A stretch of 15,849 nucleotides of DNA from CAYWBI01 sp964456445 (lineage in GTDB: Bacteria; Calditrichota; Calditrichia; Calditrichales; J004), in NCBI GenBank assembly GCA_964456445.1, contig CAYWBI010000086.1:1-15849 (forward strand). Direction: 5' to 3'. A program made the translations under genes and the position numbers. Under the pieces are notes generated by a model. It was not told the DNA's origin, did no database searches, and saw nothing but the letters and a program-made list of their open reading frames with translations. Positions 6,759 through 13,794 of this stretch are shown here, one piece after another; positions within the stretch are counted from its first letter, which is position 1, and each line of letters starts with the position of its first letter.

Positions 6759-7037
6759 TTAGCCTTCTTTCCCACTGATGTCTATTTTATCAATGATACC
6801 AGAAACAACAGCGTCAATCGGCTTTCCGGCAGTGAGTTTCGATTGACGGGCCGAACTGCCGGTTGTTATCATCACAATTTCACCGGCGCCGGCGCCAACG
6901 GTATCAACGGCTACCACGTATGTATTTTTAAGGCTGTAGTCCATTTCCACATGACGGACCAGCAGTAATTTTAGTCCGGTTAATTTTTCATCCTTGCGGG
7001 TTGCCCAAACGTTGCCAACTACCTTCCCAAGCAGCAT
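6759..7037 (-). CDS. EutN/CcmL-family microcompartment vertex protein, first copy
   Basis: A 92-residue BMC-P protein of canonical length. It begins GKVVGNVWATRKDEKLTGLK, then has VVAVDTVGAGAGE, MITTGSSARQS and DAVVSGIIDKID in the standard order, including the GSSAR signature. Family members assemble into pentamers that close the corners of protein-shelled organelles such as carboxysomes and the ethanolamine, propanediol or glycyl-radical-enzyme compartments. A purine-rich GAAAGAAAG lies just before the ATG. The stop codon abuts the TTG of the next vertex gene. No BMC-H hexamer gene or encapsulated enzyme is present anywhere in the window, so if a compartment exists its other parts are elsewhere. 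The substrate cannot be told from this. Confidence 0.94.
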   Translation of the reverse strand: MLLGKVVGNVWATRKDEKLTGLKLLLVRHVEMDYSLKNTYVVAVDTVGAGAGEIVMITTGSSARQSKLTAGKPIDAVVSGIIDKIDISGKEG

Positions 7038-7136
7038 ATCTTTCTTTCTATAATAATTTTATACGGTATGGCGGTCTGTCCGGTAGGCGGTAAAACCTTG
7101 GGCCATTCCCATTATATAAAGTTATTATGTGTATAG

Positions 7137-7166
7137 TTTATAATTTATTCGATGAGTTTTGATCAA
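7137..7166 (-). promoter_or_regulatory. Weak promoter candidate for the vertex-protein operon
   Basis: In the 150-bp gap before the first vertex gene, the minus strand carries TTGATC (7161-7166) and TATAAA (7137-7142) 18 bases apart, giving a leader of about 90 bases. The region is AT-rich, so a chance match is quite possible. Confidence 0.28.
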
Positions 7167-7187
7167 TTGAGTTGCAAAAACATATTT

Positions 7188-8123
7188 TCAGGCAAACCAT
7201 TGTTCGGCCTTGGCCCGCAAGCCGCGCGATAACTTCCCATAGAACGAACCTTTTTTATCCAACACTTTTTTTAATAAAATTATTTCCCGACGTGCAGCTT
7301 CTTTTCCCTTTAGCACCAATTCTTCATAGCGTTCAAAAGCGCTCCAATGGATGCTTGCGGTATCCGGCGTAATTATACAATCCGTACGTTCCAATAAAAG
7401 TTCATTTATGCGCTTTGTTGCCAGCTGATTCCCACGGATGACAATATCGATCACATTGGTTATTTCAACCTGTGGGTCTATCCCGAACGTGACATCGATG
7501 GCAATAATAAAATTGGCCCCAAGTTCGATAGCGGCAGCAATGGGGAAGTTATCACAGATTGAGCCATCAATCAACAATTTATTTTCATATTCAAGAGGCG
7601 GTATAAAACCGGGGATCGCAGCGCTGGCCCGAATGGCCTGGCGGATACTGCCTTTTTTAAAGACGACAGTTTCGCCCGATTTCAAATCGCCGGCACTGCA
7701 GGCAAAAGGTAATCTAAAATCTTCAATATTATTGTCATCCAGAAGATGTTCAATTGCCAACTGCAAACGCTCGCCTTTCATCAAACTTGTACGCTGGGCA
7801 GCCAGGTTTATCACAACCCTTTTTTTTATTTCACGACTAAGTATATGCAGCAAATCGTCCGGCTCTGCAGCCGACTTTTCCTTAAAATAATTTTTACCGG
7901 TTTTTTTAAACTCTTCGCTGTTTAAAAAATGACGCACACGTCTTTCTACCCAAATTGCATCCGGGTTTTGGGCATACAACGCGCCGACCAACGCACCCAT
8001 GCTGGTCCCGGTTACAATATGGATGGGAATATGATGCTCTTCAAATACACGTAATACACCAATATGTGCCAACCCTCTTGCACCACCTCCGCCCAATACT
8101 ACGGCCACTCGTAAATCGTCCAT
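7188..8123 (-). CDS. Patatin-like phospholipase family protein (RssA-type)
   Basis: A 311-residue serine acyl hydrolase with the patatin Ser-Asp dyad. The oxyanion-hole motif GGGGARG is at residues 11-17, nucleophile Ser41 is in GTSMG, and the catalytic Asp186 is in the DGS tripeptide of LLIDGSICDNFP, where most relatives have DGG or DGA. There is no signal peptide or transmembrane segment, so it resembles the cytoplasmic RssA/YlbK/NTE-like proteins rather than secreted toxins or the outer-membrane PlpD type. Substrates are likely phospholipids or lysophospholipids, but none is shown. GAAAG lies directly before the ATG. It is separated from the vertex genes by 150 bp and from the ABC-F gene by 224 bp, so it may be transcribed alone. 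Confidence 0.92.
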   Translation of the reverse strand: MDDLRVAVVLGGGGARGLAHIGVLRVFEEHHIPIHIVTGTSMGALVGALYAQNPDAIWVERRVRHFLNSEEFKKTGKNYFKEKSAAEPDDLLHILSREIKKRVVINLAAQRTSLMKGERLQLAIEHLLDDNNIEDFRLPFACSAGDLKSGETVVFKKGSIRQAIRASAAIPGFIPPLEYENKLLIDGSICDNFPIAAAIELGANFIIAIDVTFGIDPQVEITNVIDIVIRGNQLATKRINELLLERTDCIITPDTASIHWSAFERYEELVLKGKEAARREIILLKKVLDKKGSFYGKLSRGLRAKAEQWFA

Positions 8124-8347
8124 CTTTCATAGCTCCACTTTTAATCTCATATCCGGCAATGTTTTAGTTGGTTTCGACATTTACCAGGCATAACCTGAGC
8201 AAAAGACATAAATTTACGATCTCAATTGTTTAACATCTCTGATGCTTTTTGAATGCAAAAGACTGATTTTGGGCTTTATAAATAATCCCATATAATAAAA
8301 CGATAAAACATGCGCGGATGTATTTTCATCTGTCCGAAGTCAGCAGT

Positions 8348-10243
8348 TCAGGTTAAGTTTTTTTCTTCGAGATGTTCCCAGCGTTGGTAACACGTCTGCA
8401 ATTCATCTTCAATAATTGCCAGTTGGCCGTTGAGCGCCCTTATCTTGTCCCTGTTTTTAAATATTTCCCGGTTGGCCATACTCAAATGGATTTTTTCCTG
8501 CTCAGCCTCGAGCTTTTCGATGCGGGCAGGCAACCCCTGCAATTCATTTGCCTCCATGTATGACAACTTTTTTGGGTTCTTGCTTTTTTTACTCTTCAGA
8601 TACGCTTCTTTCTTAGCCGTTTTTACCGGTGCGGTAACTTTTTTTTCTTCTATGGCCGCTTTAGCCAAATAATCATCATAGCCGCCAATATACTCTTTAA
8701 TATGGCCATTATCCTCAAACACCAGCAGACTGCTCACAACATTATTCAAAAATGCACGATCATGGGATATAAGCAATATGCTCCCCGCAAAGCCGACCAA
8801 TAAATCCTCCAACAATTCCAATGTCTCGGCATCCAAATCATTTGTAGGTTCATCAAGTACAATAAAATTGCTCGGTTTTGAAAAAAGCCTGGCCAACAAA
8901 AGACGGTTACGTTCACCACCGGAAAGATTGGTGATTGTGGTCTTTGCCCGTTCCGGGGAAAACAGAAAATCCTTAAGATAACTTAGTATATGTTTTTTCT
9001 GCCCGCCAATTGTTACCGTATCCCCGTTGGGCACAACATTTTCCCAAACGGTTTTGGCATCATCCAATTGGGCGCGCAATTGATCAAAATAGGTGATGGA
9101 CAGATTTGTGCCCAGCTGCACCTCGCCACTTTGACAAACTTGCTTGCAAAGCAACAAATTTACCAGGGTTGTTTTCCCACAGCCATTTGGGCCAACGATG
9201 CCAACTTTGTCCCCGCGGTACAAACGCAGATTAAAATTGCTGATCAGTGGTTCCCGGCCATAACTATAACTTACATTTTGTGCAACCGCGACCGCGGTTC
9301 CAGACTTCCCGGCATCGGCAACACGTAGATTGGCCTGCCCTTCCTGCCTGCGCCTCCGGTCCCTTTCATCCCGCATTTTTTTAAGATCGCGCACCCGGCC
9401 TTCGTTTCGTGTCCGGCGGGCTTTGATCCCACGCCGCAACCAGCTTTCCTCAAGCGCCAATTTTTTATCAAATTCCGACCAGGCTTTTTCCTGATCGGCC
9501 AGTAACGCTTCTTTTCGCTTAAGAAATGTTTCGTAGCCACAAGACCAATCAAACAAGGCGCCACGGTCCAATTCAATAATCCGCGTAGCCAGTTTTTTTA
9601 GGAAGACACGATCATGGGTGACAAAGACCAGCGTGGTATTTTGACGGCGCAGAAAATCTTCCAACCAGCTTATGGAACGGATGTCCATATGGTTTGTAGG
9701 CTCATCCAAGAGCAGCACATCGGGCTTGGAAACCAGGGCGCGTGCCAATATGACCCGCCGCTTCTGACCACCGGACAAGGCTTTATACTCCCAGTTGCCG
9801 TCCAGCTCCATACGGCTTAAAATTTCCTCCACCTCTTCATATACCGGCCAGGTATTATGGCTGTCCATTGCGCTATAAAGCCGCGCGCTTTCCTGGGCAT
9901 ATTTTTCCGGATCCTTCAGTTGCTGAGTCTGTAAACGAAAATAGCGGATAAGCAAACGGCCGCGCTCGCCCAAACCGGCGGCAATCGTCCCGAAAACGCG
10001 GCCATCAATATCCATCGGGATTTCCTGCGCGCAATAAGCTGTTTTCAAGCCGGGGGACTTTTGTACTTCCCCTTTATCCGCGGCTACCAGACCCGCCATT
10101 ATTTTTAACAGCGTCGATTTGCCCGTGCCATTTCGCCCCAGCAAACTTACCCGCTGACCCTTTTCAATTTGCAGGTTCACGCCGTCAAGTATTTGGGGAC
10201 CGCCAAAATTTACATGGATATTTTGAAGCGCTAAAAGCGACAT
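8348..10243 (-). CDS. ABC-F family ATPase, Uup-like
   Basis: A 631-residue soluble protein with two ATP-binding cassettes and no membrane segment. Cassette 1 has Walker A GRNGTGKS (36-43), signature LSGGQ (156-160) and Walker B LLLDEPTNHMD. Cassette 2 has GPNGCGKTT (351-359), LSGGE (440-444) and VLDEPTNDLD. The inter-domain linker (about 240-300) is charged and helical, as in ABC-F proteins that contact the ribosomal E site. A C-terminal extension (about 540-631) is Lys-rich and then coiled-coil, the hallmark of Uup. Family members act in translation quality control, and Uup also affects transposon excision and replication-linked DNA structures. No antibiotic-resistance role is implied. The leader before the ATG is A/T-only with no Shine-Dalgarno. 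I leave the symbol blank because subfamily assignment (Uup versus other ABC-F groups) needs a tree. Confidence 0.93.
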   Translation of the reverse strand: MSLLALQNIHVNFGGPQILDGVNLQIEKGQRVSLLGRNGTGKSTLLKIMAGLVAADKGEVQKSPGLKTAYCAQEIPMDIDGRVFGTIAAGLGERGRLLIRYFRLQTQQLKDPEKYAQESARLYSAMDSHNTWPVYEEVEEILSRMELDGNWEYKALSGGQKRRVILARALVSKPDVLLLDEPTNHMDIRSISWLEDFLRRQNTTLVFVTHDRVFLKKLATRIIELDRGALFDWSCGYETFLKRKEALLADQEKAWSEFDKKLALEESWLRRGIKARRTRNEGRVRDLKKMRDERDRRRRQEGQANLRVADAGKSGTAVAVAQNVSYSYGREPLISNFNLRLYRGDKVGIVGPNGCGKTTLVNLLLCKQVCQSGEVQLGTNLSITYFDQLRAQLDDAKTVWENVVPNGDTVTIGGQKKHILSYLKDFLFSPERAKTTITNLSGGERNRLLLARLFSKPSNFIVLDEPTNDLDAETLELLEDLLVGFAGSILLISHDRAFLNNVVSSLLVFEDNGHIKEYIGGYDDYLAKAAIEEKKVTAPVKTAKKEAYLKSKKSKNPKKLSYMEANELQGLPARIEKLEAEQEKIHLSMANREIFKNRDKIRALNGQLAIIEDELQTCYQRWEHLEEKNLT

Positions 10244-10420
10244 AATTGTATTTTTTTTTGACTGTAAATAAAGGGCAGAAATTACAGGGCGGGCTTCAGG
10301 GATACAAATCTATCTCTGTGCTGACAAAAAATAAAGGGCCTGTCAGGATAATTTATACGATAAAATACCAATATATAATTCCGGCTTCTGTTCGATAGTA
10401 TTTATTTGTTAAAATCAAAT
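10244..10420. other. AT-rich spacer upstream of the ABC-F gene
   Basis: Part of the 691-bp gap between two divergent genes. It should hold the promoter of the minus-strand ABC-F gene. A TAGATTTG match to the TAnnTTTG element is present on the minus strand around 10305-10312, but no well-spaced upstream element was found. No reading frame of note is present. The rest of the gap is the duplicated region described separately. Confidence 0.5.
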
Positions 10421-10551
10421 ATTAACCTTAATGTTTATATTTATTGTTTATAACCAATTGATTTATATTTAAATTAATCAAATAACTTATGATAGGAGAT
10501 TGATAACAATTTTACGAATGGAATAAGCCGTGTGCCTTTTTATCATCATTC
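10421..10551 (+). repeat. 131-bp imperfect direct repeat, copy 1
   Basis: Both copies are 131 bp, begin with ATTAAC and end with the identical 17 bases CCTTTTTATCATCATTC. In between they align at roughly 70% with small compensating indels; shared blocks include TTTATAT, TTATAA, TAAATTAA and ACTTATG. Copy 2 (10795-10925) ends 9 bases before the start codon of the SatD-family gene. Copy 1 stands in the same relation to the decayed gene fragment that follows it. Confidence 0.75.
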
Positions 10552-10558
10552 TTAGAAC

Positions 10559-10794
10559 AGGCACTCTTTGTTTCATCCATTTGGATATATTTCTACACAC
10601 CCCATAACTGATTGTCATAAATGGCCGTAATTATAGCGAAGACTTAAACGTTGCCAAGCCCTTTACGGGTTAGCAGAATAGCCCCTCCCGCAGACAACAT
10701 ATATTTTCTTATCGCCTTTAAGACCGATTTGAGATTAAAGCATCCACAAGACAACGGACTATGTGTGCTTGTCAGCGATGATAGACAATCATAA
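10559..10794 (+). pseudogene. Decayed 5' fragment of a SatD-family gene (tandem duplicate)
   Basis: This stretch aligns with the first 90 or so codons of the intact gene at 10935. The start codon position reads AGG instead of ATG. The frame at 10583-10630 gives GYISTHPITDCHKWP and a stop, against GDIIASHSLTDRRKKQ in the intact protein. A second frame (10648-10791) gives PPADNIYFLIA against LPNADVLFAIIS and then NGLCVLVSDD against YGLAVGSIDT. The copy has frameshifts, internal stops and a net shortening of about 40 bp before the ADN segment. It ends where copy 2 of the 131-bp upstream repeat begins, so the C-terminal helix-turn-helix part is absent. The alignment was made by eye; the order and spacing of matching blocks make chance unlikely. 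Confidence 0.65.
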
Positions 10795-10925
10795 ATTAAC
10801 AAAAATATTTATATTTTTTAAATTATAATCGATTAGGTTATAAATAAATTAAGCAAATGACTTATGTATAGAAGCCATAACTATTTTCAGAATAAAACAA
10901 ATTCTGCACCTTTTTATCATCATTC
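10795..10925 (+). repeat. 131-bp imperfect direct repeat, copy 2 (upstream region of the SatD-family gene)
   Basis: Partner of copy 1 at 10421-10551, offset 374 bp. It ends 9 bases before the ATG at 10935 and so is presumably the functional promoter and leader region. The last 17 bases, identical in both copies, are the best-conserved part. Confidence 0.75.
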
Positions 10926-10934
10926 GGGGGGCGC

Positions 10935-11579
10935 ATGCACTATCTTGTAATCAGCGGGGACATTATAGCTTCACATTCCCTGACAGATCGCCGAAAAAAG
11001 CAAAAGACATTTCAGACGGCGCTAAAACTTGCCAGCTTAAAATTTGAAGCCCAATGTATATCGCCTTTAACAAATACATCCGGTGATTATTTCCAGATGG
11101 TATTGCCCAATGCCGACGTGCTTTTTGCCATTATCTCCCATCTTGAATTCAGCGTTCCCACGCTCTCATTTCGTTATGGGCTTGCTGTTGGCAGCATTGA
11201 TACCGAGATAAACAACTCTGCCGCCACGGGTATGGACGGCATCGCATTCCGCAGGGTACGTGAAGCGCACCAGCGGGCAAAAATGTACAAGCACAAATTT
11301 GCTTTCTCCTGTGGCTCTGCAAACGGGGAACCGATTGATTTATTGCTGCAGTGGATGGGCGCGGAACAACAGCGTTGGTCCAGGCAAAAAAAGCGGGCGT
11401 ATGCATTGTACAAACGGGGTTTAAAGCAAAAGGTCATCGCCAACCGGCTACATATCTCCCAACCGGCTGTTTCTAAAATGATTTCTTCCATCGGACAGAA
11501 ATTGGTTTATCATACGGAGATACAGATACAAAGTTTGATAAACAGACAGATGCACGTTCAAAATGACAAAACGGAATAG
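10935..11579 (+). CDS. SatD-family protein with C-terminal helix-turn-helix
   Basis: A 214-residue protein. The N-terminal region has the SatD-family pattern: YLVISGDIIAS (3-13), LTDR (16-19), SGDYFQMVLP (49-58), RYGLAVGSIDTEI (80-92) and GMDGIAFRRVREAHQRAK (99-116). The C-terminal part (about 150-185) contains KVIANRLHISQPAVSKMI, a clear helix-turn-helix, so DNA binding is likely. The family is named for the Streptococcus mutans satCDE acid-tolerance locus, but its biochemistry is poorly defined. The usual small membrane-protein neighbour (DUF3307) is not here. No Shine-Dalgarno AGGAGG is seen; a run of six G lies 4-9 bases before the ATG. It is the only plus-strand gene between 487 and 14752 and stands alone, divergent from the ABC-F gene and convergent with lipA. 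A decayed partial copy lies directly upstream. Confidence 0.8.
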   Translation: MHYLVISGDIIASHSLTDRRKKQKTFQTALKLASLKFEAQCISPLTNTSGDYFQMVLPNADVLFAIISHLEFSVPTLSFRYGLAVGSIDTEINNSAATGMDGIAFRRVREAHQRAKMYKHKFAFSCGSANGEPIDLLLQWMGAEQQRWSRQKKRAYALYKRGLKQKVIANRLHISQPAVSKMISSIGQKLVYHTEIQIQSLINRQMHVQNDKTE

Positions 11580-11588
11580 GATGCTACA

Positions 11589-11604
11589 GTTAAGCCCGCT
11601 TAAC
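11589..11604. repeat. Perfect inverted repeat between convergent genes
   Basis: GTTAAGC, two bases, then GCTTAAC: a 7+2+7 palindrome starting 9 bases after the SatD-family stop codon. No uridine run follows on either strand. It could be part of a bidirectional terminator region or a protein-binding site. Confidence 0.45.
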
Positions 11605-11606
11605 AG

Positions 11607-11632
11607 CAATCCCAGTCAAAAATCCGGGATTG
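11607..11632. terminator. Weak stem-loop between the SatD-family gene and lipA
   Basis: CAATCCC (11607-11613) pairs with GGGATTG (11626-11632) around a 12-base loop. It lies between convergent genes but lacks a T tract on either side, so it is only a possible terminator structure. Confidence 0.3.
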
Positions 11633-11713
11633 GAAATATCCGCTTATACTAAAGCGATTCTGCCCGCTTCCGGTATAAACTTCTGAAGCGCTCAGTAAAC
11701 CCCAACCTGCAAT

Positions 11714-12610
11714 CTATACGTTCGCTTGTTGGGCTACATGGGCATCGGCATGATATGAGCTGCGCACCAACGGCCCGGCTTCCACATGTTTAAACCCCTG
11801 TTCCATGGCAATTGCTTTAAGCTCGGCAAACTCATCGGGGTGATAATAACGCTGGATGGGAAAATGTTGTTTCGATGGCGGCAGGTATTGCCCGATAGTC
11901 AGGATATCCACATCAACCGCCCGGGCATCACGCATCAATTGAACGATTTCGTCTTTTTCTTCACCGGCCCCAAGCATGATGCCCGTTTTGGTCACAAAAC
12001 CATTTTTCCCGGCGTAATCCAGCACAAAAAGACTGCGTTTATAGGTGGCCTGTACCCGCAGGGCCCGTTGTAAACGCTCCACCGTTTCCAGATTATGGTT
12101 AAAAATATCGGGCCGGGCGGCAAGGATCACATCCAGGTCATCGGTATCGCCTTTCATGTCCGGTATCAAAACTTCCACAGTACAACCAGGTTTCTTTTGT
12201 CGAATGGCGCGGATGGTGGCAGCAAACAAGGCAGCGCCGCCATCACTAAGATCATCACGTGTAACCGAGGTGACCACCGCATGGCGCAGGTTGAGTTTTT
12301 TGACCGACTCCGCCACGCGTTCGGCTTCATGCGGATCATATTCATCCGGCTTGCCCACATCAATATTGCAAAAGGTGCAGCTGCGTGTACACACATTGCC
12401 CAAAATCATAAAGGTGGCCGTTCCCCTGTTCCAGCATTCGCCAAGATTTGGGCAACGGGCGCTTTCACAGACCGTGTTCAACCTTTGTTCCTTTACCAGC
12501 GTGCGCAACCCGGAAAAATTATTGTTATCGCCCAGTTTAATACGCAACCATTCCGGACGGCGCATGGAGCTGTTTTGAACGATATTTAAAGGATTCTTTT
12601 TCTTTGCCAC
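11714..12610 (-). CDS. lipA: Lipoyl synthase
   Basis: Radical SAM enzyme that inserts two sulfur atoms into protein-bound octanoyl groups to form the lipoyl cofactor of pyruvate and 2-oxoglutarate dehydrogenases and the glycine cleavage system. The 298-residue length is typical. The auxiliary 4Fe-4S cluster ligands Cys48, Cys53 and Cys59 lie in CESARCPNLGEC. The radical SAM cluster is Cys74, Cys78 and Cys81 in CTRSCTFC. The RSSYHA motif (283-288) supplies the conserved serine ligand. All are intact. The start used is GTG at 12610; the next in-frame ATG, at codon 16, would also keep all catalytic parts, so the exact start is uncertain. No lipB or lplA is adjacent. FabH, encoded just upstream, initiates the fatty-acid synthesis that supplies octanoyl-ACP, so the pairing makes metabolic sense. 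Confidence 0.96.
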   Translation of the reverse strand: MAKKKNPLNIVQNSSMRRPEWLRIKLGDNNNFSGLRTLVKEQRLNTVCESARCPNLGECWNRGTATFMILGNVCTRSCTFCNIDVGKPDEYDPHEAERVAESVKKLNLRHAVVTSVTRDDLSDGGAALFAATIRAIRQKKPGCTVEVLIPDMKGDTDDLDVILAARPDIFNHNLETVERLQRALRVQATYKRSLFVLDYAGKNGFVTKTGIMLGAGEEKDEIVQLMRDARAVDVDILTIGQYLPPSKQHFPIQRYYHPDEFAELKAIAMEQGFKHVEAGPLVRSSYHADAHVAQQANV

Positions 12611-12762
12611 AACATTTTCTTTCTATTATTTAAAAAGCATTGAAGGGAAAATCTACATTTTTCCAGTCCTAAAATCCATAAAATTATTGGAGAACCGTCT
12701 ATTTCTGTGTTAAGCATAAAACAGGATTAAGCGGATTTTGATCTCGCATAATACATCTAAAA

Positions 12763-13761
12763 TTAAAAACGGATCAGGTTAGCGCCCCAGGTAAAACCGC
12801 TGCCAAAAGCCGCAATGCAAACCAAACTGCCTTTCTTTATCAAGCCTTGTTCGTATGCTTCGGTAAGGGCGATAGGTATGGATGCGGCGGTTGTATTGCC
12901 GTATTTGTGGATGTTGCCAAAAACCTTTTCAGGCGGCAGTTTCATCCTTTGCCGGATGGCGTCGGTTATACGCTGGTTGGCCTGATGTGGAATTATCAGG
13001 TCAAGATCATCAACGGCAAACCCGGCGTCATTCAGGGCTTCTTCGATGGCCTGTGGGAAACGGATAACCGCATGTTTAAAAATAAAACGACCGTCCATAT
13101 AAGGATATATTTTATCGGATTCAAGCATGGCCTTTGTAAAGCGCACGGGTTTTAAACTACCCGGCTCCTCGCCATAAAGCTTGAGTGCATAACGGCCATC
13201 GGCATGTAGGTTGGATGAAAGGACACCGACATTCTTCTCATCCGTGGCACTCAACACAACAGCCCCGGCGCCATCGCCAAAAATGACCGCAACGTCGCGT
13301 CCCCGGGTTGTCTTATCGAGCGCGGTGCTTTGTACCTCGCTGCCAACCACCAGGATGTTTTTGTACATCCCTGCCTTTATAAATTGTGTGGCCGTTGTAA
13401 GGCCGTAAATAAAGCCGCTGCATTGGTTGCGTACATCCAGGGCGCCAATGCCCGGTAAACCAAGCTGCTCCTGCAACAAACAACCGGACCCGGGAAAATC
13501 GTACTCCGGGCTCAGCGTGGCAAAAATGATAAAATCTATATCATCGACCTGCAAACCGGCCATATTCAGTGCATCCCTGGCAGCGGCGGCCCCCATGGAA
13601 CTGACGGTTTCCACCCCCGGCTCCACATAGTGCCGCTCCGTAATCCCCGTACGTTCACGGATCCAGGCGTCACTTGTATCCATCCATTGTTCCATCTCTG
13701 CATTGGTGACCACGCGTTTTGGAATATATTTTCCCAACCCGCATAATTTTGCATTTGCCAT
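12763..13761 (-). CDS. fabH: 3-oxoacyl-[acyl-carrier-protein] synthase III
   Basis: Condenses acetyl-CoA (or another short acyl-CoA primer) with malonyl-ACP to start type II fatty acid synthesis. The 332 residues carry the full Cys-His-Asn triad: Cys114 in NQCSGF, His259 in HQANQR and Asn289 in GNTTAAS. The protein also has the N-terminal DAWIRERTGI signature and the C-terminal GSGFTWGANLIRF ending typical of true FabH. A strong Shine-Dalgarno GGAAGGGA lies 5 bases before the ATG. The gene starts 33 bp after the alpha/beta-hydrolase stop codon, so the two are probably co-transcribed. The usual plsX partner is absent. Primer preference (straight or branched chain) cannot be read from the sequence. 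Confidence 0.96.
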   Translation of the reverse strand: MANAKLCGLGKYIPKRVVTNAEMEQWMDTSDAWIRERTGITERHYVEPGVETVSSMGAAAARDALNMAGLQVDDIDFIIFATLSPEYDFPGSGCLLQEQLGLPGIGALDVRNQCSGFIYGLTTATQFIKAGMYKNILVVGSEVQSTALDKTTRGRDVAVIFGDGAGAVVLSATDEKNVGVLSSNLHADGRYALKLYGEEPGSLKPVRFTKAMLESDKIYPYMDGRFIFKHAVIRFPQAIEEALNDAGFAVDDLDLIIPHQANQRITDAIRQRMKLPPEKVFGNIHKYGNTTAASIPIALTEAYEQGLIKKGSLVCIAAFGSGFTWGANLIRF

Positions 13762-13794
13762 TTAAATCCCTTCCATAAATTGTATAAATTTCAA

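Noticed and set aside
6194..8123. A complete microcompartment operon including the patatin-like gene
   Set aside because: There is no shell hexamer, signature enzyme or encapsulation peptide, and the patatin gene is 150 bp away with ordinary RssA-like features. Only the three small genes can be grouped.
8348..10243. ABC-F protein as an antibiotic-resistance determinant
   Set aside because: The C-terminal coiled-coil extension and long housekeeping-type layout fit Uup. Nothing in the neighbourhood suggests resistance or mobility.
10710..10721. Twelve-base identity TATCGCCTTTAA between the decayed copy and the intact gene (11059-11070)
   Set aside because: It would require a 27-bp insertion and breaks the protein-level match. 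The alternative alignment through PPADNIYFLIA and NGLCVLVSDD keeps the order and spacing, so this identity looks coincidental.
10244..10934. CRISPR array, MITE or phage attachment site in the AT-rich gap
   Set aside because: There are only two long diverged repeats and no regular spacers. No terminal inverted repeats or target-site duplications were seen, and no integrase or tRNA is nearby. Tandem gene duplication explains the repeats better.
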